This document shows, in pieces, positions 44,279 through 49,708 of a stretch of DNA of 49,708 nucleotides (positions within the stretch are counted from its first letter, which is position 1; each line of letters opens with the position of its first letter). The notes below the pieces were generated by a model. That model was not told the DNA's origin and ran no database searches. It saw only the letters and a program-made list of their open reading frames with translations. Source of the stretch: an uncultured Bacteroidales bacterium (GTDB lineage Bacteria; Bacteroidota; Bacteroidia; Bacteroidales; FEN-979); contig CAIWXI010000111.1 in assembly GCA_903916595.1 (NCBI GenBank), forward strand, positions 1 through 49,708. The letters run 5' to 3'. Position numbers and translations under genes: made by a program.

Positions 44279-45478
44279 CTAACCCCTAACCCCCGGATAT
44301 ACCTTAAGCGCTTCTTCGAGGCATTTCATAGATTCACGCAGATCGTTCACATTCAGCACATAGCTTATGCGCACCTCGTCGATACCACGGCCCTTTGTTG
44401 AATAAAAACCTGTTGCAGGCGCCAGCATCACCGTTTTACCCTCATAATTGAAGTCCTCAAGAAGCCACTGGCAGAATTTATCAGAATCATCGATAGGCAG
44501 TTTAGCCATGGCATAAAAAGCGCCTCCTGGATTCGGGCAATAGCATCCTTTCATTTTATTTATAGATTCTACAACCAAATTACGGCGCTGCAGGTATTCG
44601 TCGAGCACATGGATCATATATGAAGGCGGTGTGTTGATCGCTTCTTCGCCAACGATTTGACCGAAGGTTGGAGGGCTAAGCCTGGCCTGGGCAAATTTCA
44701 TTGCTGTGGAAATGACTTCCTTGTTTTTCGAGATCATCACTCCTATCCTTGCTCCACAGGCGCTATAACGTTTTGAAATAGAGTCAAGCAGCACCACGTT
44801 CTGCTCAATTCCTTTCAGGTTCATCACCGAATAATGCTCTTTCCCGTCATAAACGAATTCACGGTAAACCTCATCAGCAAACAAAAAAAGATCGTGCTTC
44901 AGAACGATTTCCTTCAGCAGCTCAAGTTCCTCCCTCGAGTATAAATATCCGGTGGGGTTATTCGGGTTGCAGACCATGATCGCTTTGGTCTTAGGCGTAA
45001 TAGCCTGTTCAAAAGCGGGTATTGGTGGCAATGCGAAACCGCTTTCAATAAAGGAATCTATCGGCTTTACAGTAACGCCTGCTGCAACCGAGAAACCATT
45101 ATAATTTGCATAAAACGGTTCGGGGATGATGATTTCATCGCCAGGATTCATACATGAGAACATGGCAAACATAATAGCTTCGCTGCCGCCTGTAGTCACG
45201 ATCATTTCTTCGGGCTTAACCACAATCCCGCAACTGAGATAATATTCGGCCAGTTTCTTCCTGTATGATGGCATTCCGGCGGAATGGCTGTACTCAATCA
45301 CTTTAAGGTCGATATTCCTGATCTTATCCATCACATTTTCAGGAGTGGGGATATCAGGCTGCCCTATATTGAGGTGATATACTTTAATTCCTCTTTTTTT
45401 TGCTTCATCAGAGAACGGAACGAGTTTCCGTATGGGAGAGGGAGGACAAACCTGCCCTCTTGTCGAGATAGTTGGCAT
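44279..45478 (-). CDS. PLP-dependent aminotransferase, class I
   Basis: 399 residues of fold type I. Seen: KVYHLNIGQPDIPTP at the N-terminus, the cofactor-contacting NPNNPTG, FADEVYREFVYDG, and the PLP Lys in DSISKRYSACGARIG. Resembles aspartate aminotransferases of the AspC/AAT subgroup; donor and acceptor specificity cannot be fixed from sequence. Cytoplasmic. Convergent with DUF1343 across the 75-bp repeat. Confidence 0.92.
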   Translation of the reverse strand: MPTISTRGQVCPPSPIRKLVPFSDEAKKRGIKVYHLNIGQPDIPTPENVMDKIRNIDLKVIEYSHSAGMPSYRKKLAEYYLSCGIVVKPEEMIVTTGGSEAIMFAMFSCMNPGDEIIIPEPFYANYNGFSVAAGVTVKPIDSFIESGFALPPIPAFEQAITPKTKAIMVCNPNNPTGYLYSREELELLKEIVLKHDLFLFADEVYREFVYDGKEHYSVMNLKGIEQNVVLLDSISKRYSACGARIGVMISKNKEVISTAMKFAQARLSPPTFGQIVGEEAINTPPSYMIHVLDEYLQRRNLVVESINKMKGCYCPNPGGAFYAMAKLPIDDSDKFCQWLLEDFNYEGKTVMLAPATGFYSTKGRGIDEVRISYVLNVNDLRESMKCLEEALKVYPGVRG

Positions 45479-45506
45479 AGCGTAAAGATTTTTAATAAAG
45501 CAGTAA

Positions 45507-45525
45507 AGCCAGCTTTTGGCTGGCT
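45507..45525 (-). terminator. Hairpin after DUF1573 gene
   Basis: Perfect 7-bp stem AGCCAGC (45507-45513) / GCTGGCT (45519-45525) with a 5-nt loop, 25 nt past the DUF1573 stop. The T tract after it on the minus strand is interrupted (TTACTGCTTTATT), so termination may be partial and the aminotransferase could be read from the same promoter. Confidence 0.6.
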
Positions 45526-45549
45526 GCTGCGCAAAAAGATGATATTTAT

Positions 45550-46014
45550 TTACTTACTGACAGGGGTTGCTCCCTGTTCACTTTGTTTCTCTGGTGTTGT
45601 GGTTACAGGTTTTGCAACCACGGTTCCTTTAATCGACAGCCTCACACTGGAGGTCTTGCCATTGGAATTAACCGTGATGGTTTTGTTGATAGGGCCGATG
45701 TTATTTGTATTATAGGTCACTTTGATCACATCACTTTTTCCAGGAAGGACCGGTTCCTGAGGCCATGAAGAAGTTGTACATCCGCAGGATGTGATAGGCT
45801 TGGAAAGAATCAAAGGTTCTTTCCCTGAATTTGAGAATTTGAATTCGCAGCTACCGTCGGCACCCTGAGTGATCGTGCCATAATCGTGTACCAGCTTATC
45901 AAATGAAATTTCAGGAGCATTCGGATTTACCGGTGGCTGCTGGGCTGCATCCTGAGCATTTACTGCAAATGCAGCAAACATAACAAACAGGAATGAAAGC
46001 AAAATTTTCCGCAT
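45550..46014 (-). CDS. DUF1573 periplasmic protein
   Basis: 154 residues from the ATG at 46014; upstream in-frame codons precede the -7 box at 46050 and are not used. Signal peptide MRKILLSFLFVMFAAFAVNA, then an Ig-like beta sandwich with the family motif PITSCGCTTSSWP (paired Cys) and a C-terminal GTVV strand. Common in Bacteroidota; function not known. The tail is Gln/Pro/Thr-rich. Confidence 0.88.
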   Translation of the reverse strand: MRKILLSFLFVMFAAFAVNAQDAAQQPPVNPNAPEISFDKLVHDYGTITQGADGSCEFKFSNSGKEPLILSKPITSCGCTTSSWPQEPVLPGKSDVIKVTYNTNNIGPINKTITVNSNGKTSSVRLSIKGTVVAKPVTTTPEKQSEQGATPVSK

Positions 46015-46049
46015 ATTATCTCTATTTTTTAAGTTTATAAAAGGGAAGA

Positions 46050-46057
46050 CAAAAGTA
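46050..46057 (-). promoter_or_regulatory. TAnnTTTG -7 box, DUF1573 gene
   Basis: Minus strand TACTTTTG, a perfect match 35 nt before the ATG, followed by TCTTCCCTTTTATAAA, similar to the dedA leader. Confidence 0.5.
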
Positions 46058-46138
46058 CAGAAAAAAATCTTTCTCAGGAGAAACACCTCAATATTTTATA
46101 AATACATTATACGGACAGGATTTCAGGAACACGAAAAA

Positions 46139-48226
46139 TCAGCTTACATTGTCCAGGATATCCATCAGCTCTTCCAGTTTAAATGGTTTAGTAATATAAC
46201 TATCTACTCCGGCCTGGAAACATTTTTCCTCATCATCCTTATCTGCGTTGGCAGTAATAGCACATATATGGATCGCTTTTCTACCAATCCGCTTTTGTTC
46301 GATTTTCCTGATTTCCCTGGTTGCTTCAAGGCCGTCCAGCTCAGGCATAAAAATATCCATCAGAATGAGATCGTAGCTATTCTTTTTATACATCTCAACC
46401 ACAACAAGTCCGTTCTCGGCAATGTCGATCTGATGTCCAAGTTTACTCAGTGTAACCTTCGCAACTTTCTGACTGATTAGATTGTCTTCGGCAAGCAGTA
46501 TTCTCAGTTTTCTTAATTCGTGTTTTTTGACAGATTGTTCAGCGGTTCTTACGCCAGTCCCAGGGGCTTTTTGTGTGATGGAATTGAACATGGCCTGTAA
46601 AAGGTCAGTTGGAAGAAAGGGGCGTTTCAGAAAGTAACTGAATTTCATTTCAGCTAATGTCTCCGGGACATGCATCCCAGGTAAATATACCATTATCTTA
46701 TGTACTTCATTCCATCCACTACTTGTGGAAAAAGATCCCTGAGCCAGCTTTGCCGCATCAAAATCAACGATTACCAGGTCAAGCGGTCTTTTAATTTTAT
46801 GTCTGTGCGATATCTCCTTAAGCCCGTCGGTAAGAGTAAGAATGTTTTCAGCTTCACAATCCATCCTACTCAGATAATCTAAAAGTATCTTTGCCCTGAC
46901 TGGATAAGGATCAATCACCAATATTTTTAATCCCCTGATTTTCTGATCGATGGCAGGAGGTTCAGAACCTGGCACTTTCCCGAGCAGCACATTAAAAACA
47001 AAGGAGGAACCTTTTCCCGGGGAACTTTCCACATGAATGTCGCCTTTCATCTTTGTAATAAGATGTTTGGCAATGGCCAGACCGAGTCCGCTGCCCCCGT
47101 ATTTGCCTGTTGAGGGGGTTATCTTTGTAAATGAAGTGAATATCTTTTTCAAGGCTTCATCCGAGACACCAATACCCGTATCGGTGACATTGAACTGAAG
47201 ATTAACAGTATCTTCATCCCAGGTAAGAAAATAAGCCGAGATGGTGATTTCACCATTTTCGGTAAATTTCACACCGTTATCAGCAAATACCCTGAGCACC
47301 TGTTTTAATCGGGAAACGTCTCCCGTCACATGCTCTGGAATGTTAGGGTCAACGAATGAAAGAACTTCCAACTCTTTTTCCGTAGCCTCCGGAAGGATTA
47401 AAGAGATGACATCCTCCATCAGCTCATATACGCTAAAAACACTGTTTGTCAATTCTATCTGACCTGCCTCAATTTTCAGAAAGTCCATAATTGTATTAAA
47501 CACCGAAAGCAGATTAGTAGAAGAATCTACAATAATGTCAAGGTATTCCTTTTGCTCTGAAGTAAGCTTCGATTGCTTCAGGATATCGGCCATGCCAATT
47601 ACACCAGAGAGAGGAGTATAAATTTCATGTGCCATGGTGGCAAGGAATAAACTTTTTGCTCTGTTGGCCTCGTCGGCTTTCTCAAACTCGGCAAGCAGAC
47701 CAGTTTCATGCACTTTTTTTTGCTGAACATCCATCAGCACTCCAAGAAGCCGTGTGGGTTTGCCGAAAATATCCTTTTCAACAACCATTCCTTTGTCAAA
47801 CACCCATTTCCATTTTCCCGATCCCGCTTTAAGACGGTATTCCGATTCAAAAGCAGATGTAATGCCTTTGAGATGTTTCTCGAGATTTTCTTTTGCCTCC
47901 GCAACATCTTCAGGATGAATCAGTTCAAGAAAAGCCGAAAATGAAGTCGGTAAGGACTCTTTGTTGATCCCAAGCAGTGATTCCATGTTTGCACCGCATT
48001 CCAGCTTCCCGCTGTTAAAGTCCCAGTCCCACCATGCGAGCTGGCTGGCTTCGAAAGCCATTGCAAGACGGTCATTTACCTGACTCAACTCACTACACAC
48101 CAGCTGCAAACGGTCATTCGACTTCTGGTAAGTACGCTGAATCTCTTCCCATTGCATAGAAGCGAGTCTTACGACCTTCAGTTCAGTTTCCAGCTCCTGT
48201 ACTCGTTTTTTCAGATCTTCCGACAT
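46139..48226 (-). CDS. Soluble hybrid histidine kinase (PAS-HisKA-HATPase-REC-REC)
   Basis: 695 residues and no membrane helix. An N-terminal coiled coil (about 1-50), a PAS/PAC domain (about 52-175: FEASQLAWWDWD to LLGVLMDVQQKK), HisKA with the His in MAHEIYTPLSGVIG, a HATPase (about 295-415, FADNGVKFTENG and GGSGLGLAIAKHL), then two REC domains. The first REC is degenerate at the acidic pair (IDPYP) though it keeps VDFD and KRPF; the second is complete (AEDN, LMDIFMP, KPF). No output domain, so phosphate probably passes to a separate regulator. The gene lies 24 nt after the diiron MBL gene, which could supply a redox or oxygen signal. Confidence 0.92.
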   Translation of the reverse strand: MSEDLKKRVQELETELKVVRLASMQWEEIQRTYQKSNDRLQLVCSELSQVNDRLAMAFEASQLAWWDWDFNSGKLECGANMESLLGINKESLPTSFSAFLELIHPEDVAEAKENLEKHLKGITSAFESEYRLKAGSGKWKWVFDKGMVVEKDIFGKPTRLLGVLMDVQQKKVHETGLLAEFEKADEANRAKSLFLATMAHEIYTPLSGVIGMADILKQSKLTSEQKEYLDIIVDSSTNLLSVFNTIMDFLKIEAGQIELTNSVFSVYELMEDVISLILPEATEKELEVLSFVDPNIPEHVTGDVSRLKQVLRVFADNGVKFTENGEITISAYFLTWDEDTVNLQFNVTDTGIGVSDEALKKIFTSFTKITPSTGKYGGSGLGLAIAKHLITKMKGDIHVESSPGKGSSFVFNVLLGKVPGSEPPAIDQKIRGLKILVIDPYPVRAKILLDYLSRMDCEAENILTLTDGLKEISHRHKIKRPLDLVIVDFDAAKLAQGSFSTSSGWNEVHKIMVYLPGMHVPETLAEMKFSYFLKRPFLPTDLLQAMFNSITQKAPGTGVRTAEQSVKKHELRKLRILLAEDNLISQKVAKVTLSKLGHQIDIAENGLVVVEMYKKNSYDLILMDIFMPELDGLEATREIRKIEQKRIGRKAIHICAITANADKDDEEKCFQAGVDSYITKPFKLEELMDILDNVS

Positions 48227-48250
48227 ATATGAACAACATTAACAGATTTT

Positions 48251-49048
48251 TTATTTTCTTTTTCTATCCGGATAAAGGATGTCCAATCCGCAACGAAGGT
48301 TGAACAGGTAGCGGAATGCATCTTCGATAAAAGCTTTTGGGATCAACGAGCCATGCTGGGGTAGAATAGCACTGACAGGTATGCCCTTCAAACGATCAAG
48401 AAACCCCCTGGCTGCGACATTAGCCGCCATGTAATCAAGATGAAAGAGATTCATCTTGAATTCGTGAGTGCGAAAATCACTGATCACCAGTTGCCAGTCC
48501 ATATCAATAGCAGCCCAGATATCGCCCGAGAACAGAAATCCCGATGTCTCGTCATAGGTAGCGAAGGCACCCGGAAAATGAAGAAACGGAGCCTCGATAA
48601 ACCGCAAACAACGACCTGAAGAAAACGTGTAGGTTAAACCTTCGGCAATATTAAAAAAGTTATAATTATCACGACCGTAATGAGGGATAAGGACATTAGT
48701 CCGGGAACTTGTAATGACTTTCATTTCAGGATTGACATCCAGCCATTTCACCATGGAACCGGCCACATCGGGATCCTGGTGACAGAGAATCTGAGCAGAA
48801 ACAGTTTTGGGATCCATAATCTGCTCAACCCTGCCCCTGATATAATCGAACACCTCCGATCCTCCCGGATCAACCAGAATAGCTTCATCACCATCCTTTA
48901 TAAGGTATGTATTGCAGCGGAATGCAGAATCTTCGGGAGTTCCGAGCCAGTAAACGGCATGATGTTCATCCCTATACAAAAAAGTCGGTTGTTCCGGCCG
49001 GTCTTTAAAAGTCCTGCCTAAATCTGCAAGGTCAATCGAATTGCTCAT
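48251..49048 (-). CDS. MBL-fold diiron protein, ODP/flavodiiron-like
   Basis: 265 residues. The metal site is like flavodiiron proteins: H90-x-D92-x-D94 (CHQDPDVAGS), H157 (FLHFPG), D176 (FSGDIW) and H232 (LPQHGS). The second His of the usual HxExDH is Val95, and the C-terminal flavodoxin domain of flavodiiron reductases is absent, so a full NO/O2 reductase is unlikely. Stand-alone diiron proteins of this type (ODP) bind oxygen and act as sensors in some bacteria. It sits between APS reductase (5 nt upstream) and a soluble hybrid kinase (24 nt downstream). No signal peptide. Confidence 0.8.
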   Translation of the reverse strand: MSNSIDLADLGRTFKDRPEQPTFLYRDEHHAVYWLGTPEDSAFRCNTYLIKDGDEAILVDPGGSEVFDYIRGRVEQIMDPKTVSAQILCHQDPDVAGSMVKWLDVNPEMKVITSSRTNVLIPHYGRDNYNFFNIAEGLTYTFSSGRCLRFIEAPFLHFPGAFATYDETSGFLFSGDIWAAIDMDWQLVISDFRTHEFKMNLFHLDYMAANVAARGFLDRLKGIPVSAILPQHGSLIPKAFIEDAFRYLFNLRCGLDILYPDRKRK

Positions 49049-49053
49049 GTCAA

Positions 49054-49708
49054 TTATTCTTCGTTAAGATGTAGCCCGCATTCTTTTTTTGATCCGTTTT
49101 CCCACCACCACCTGCCGGCCCGGGAATCCTCGCCCGGCAACACGGCCCTTGTACATGGCCGGCAGCCTACACTGGGAAACCCCTTATCATGAAGGCTGCT
49201 GTATGGAATTTTTTTCGTGTGAATAGCTGACCAGATTTCCTGTTCGCTCCAGTCGATCAGAGGGTTCAGCTTTAATATAGAATGAGTGTTGTCCCAGTTC
49301 ACCAGGCATACACCCGCACGGGCCAGCGACTGTTCTTTGCGCAGGCCGGTGATCCAGACCTTGCTTCCTTTGAGTGCCCTGGTCAGTGGCTCAATTTTAC
49401 GGTTGTGGCAACATTCTTTCCTGTTATCCGCAGAATCGTAAAACAGATTGATGCCTTTAGAATTAACCATATTTTCGACCAGGGTATGATCCGGAAAATA
49501 AACTTCTATTTTAATTTTGTATTTCAATTCTGTTATGTGGATGAGTTCGTAGGTTTCTTCGAACAGCCTGCCCGTATCAAGAGTAACGATGCGGATGGTT
49601 GGAAATTCAGATGCAATAATCCTCGTTAAAACCTGATCTTCGACTCCAAGACTTGTAGAAAAAACGCACTGACCCGGGAACAGAGTGTTGAAATACTCTA
49701 TTGCCCTG
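49054..49708 (-). CDS. cysH: Adenylylsulfate (APS) reductase, partial
   Basis: About 217 residues of the C-terminal part; the frame stays open to the window edge, and TTG 49527 is not the true start because the upstream codons are also conserved (FSTSLGVEDQVLT, TLDTGRLFEETYEL). Reduces APS (or PAPS) to sulfite in assimilation. The 4Fe-4S Cys set is present: ECCHNRK and GCRPC, which marks the APS-type enzyme, and the catalytic Cys in ECGLH at the C-terminus. Followed by the MBL gene after 5 nt. Confidence 0.94.
   Translation of the reverse strand, partial: RAIEYFNTLFPGQCVFSTSLGVEDQVLTRIIASEFPTIRIVTLDTGRLFEETYELIHITELKYKIKIEVYFPDHTLVENMVNSKGINLFYDSADNRKECCHNRKIEPLTRALKGSKVWITGLRKEQSLARAGVCLVNWDNTHSILKLNPLIDWSEQEIWSAIHTKKIPYSSLHDKGFPSVGCRPCTRAVLPGEDSRAGRWWWENGSKKECGLHLNEE

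Noticed and set aside
1-49708. CRISPR arrays, insertion sequences, prophage or toxin-antitoxin genes
   Set aside because: No array of spaced repeats, no transposase, integrase, capsid or toxin-like frames were seen; the only repeats are those listed.

Overview
The window looks like chromosomal DNA of a member of the Bacteroidota, probably an uncultured environmental or anaerobic lineage. Signs seen in the sequence are at least a dozen perfect TAnnTTTG boxes (the -7 element of the Bacteroidota primary sigma factor) in front of gene starts, few recognisable Shine-Dalgarno sequences, several TTG starts, a secreted beta-helix protein with a type IX secretion C-terminal sorting domain, a LytS/LytT-type two-component pair, and Bacteroidota-typical families (DUF4136, DUF1573, DUF2279, DUF1343). 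I see no rRNA, CRISPR array, insertion sequence or plasmid gene.

Layout. 1-228: AT-rich end with a 3' tRNA remnant at 127-150 and a terminator, best read as the right attachment site of an element integrated upstream, outside the window. 229-567: cupin. 729-6369 (+): M16 protease, beta-CASP RNase, pyruvate kinase. 6427-11953 (-): outer-membrane barrel, DUF4136 lipoprotein, cytoplasmic GH13 amylase, and a LiaF-like protein / LytS kinase / LytTR regulator envelope-stress operon. 12117-17995 (+): dapF, GNAT, mltG, DUF2279, DUF4190, NAD(P)H-hydrate repair, HD-type (p)ppGpp-hydrolase-like gene. 17992-19848 (-): parE. 19992-22284 (+): methylmalonyl-CoA decarboxylase-like gene and the T9SS beta-helix protein. 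22274-27601 (-): one compact operon, pnuC - nadR-like kinase - GT4 - formyltransferase/propeller fusion - flippase. 27695-29626 (+): cation/proton antiporter and DedA. 29629-32990 (-): a split transketolase whose halves are separated by a vWA gene. 33139-36931 (+): GH3/beta-lactamase fusion and an unknown membrane protein. 36985-39815 (-): ADP-forming acyl-CoA synthetase and DUF1295. 39860-41650 (-): a FakA-FakB-like fusion. 41759-42979 (-): LolE-like permease. 43021-44196 (+): NamZ-like muramidase. 44279-46014 (-): aminotransferase and DUF1573. 46139-49708 (-): hybrid kinase, diiron MBL protein and APS reductase (cut by the window edge).

Themes. Envelope and peptidoglycan work recurs (dapF, mltG, GH3 NagZ-like, GH171 NamZ-like, LiaF/LytST, LolE, flippase operon), as does fermentative carbon metabolism (pyruvate kinase, split transketolase, methylmalonyl-CoA decarboxylase-like, acetate-CoA ligase). 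The most unusual structures are (1) a 75-bp interspersed repeat present twice in this window, each time starting at a stop codon and in the same sense as the gene it follows; (2) the tRNA-remnant attachment site; (3) the salvage-plus-glycan operon with the formyltransferase fusion; (4) a soluble hybrid kinase co-operonic with a predicted diiron sensor and APS reductase; (5) the split transketolase with a secreted vWA protein gene inserted between its halves.
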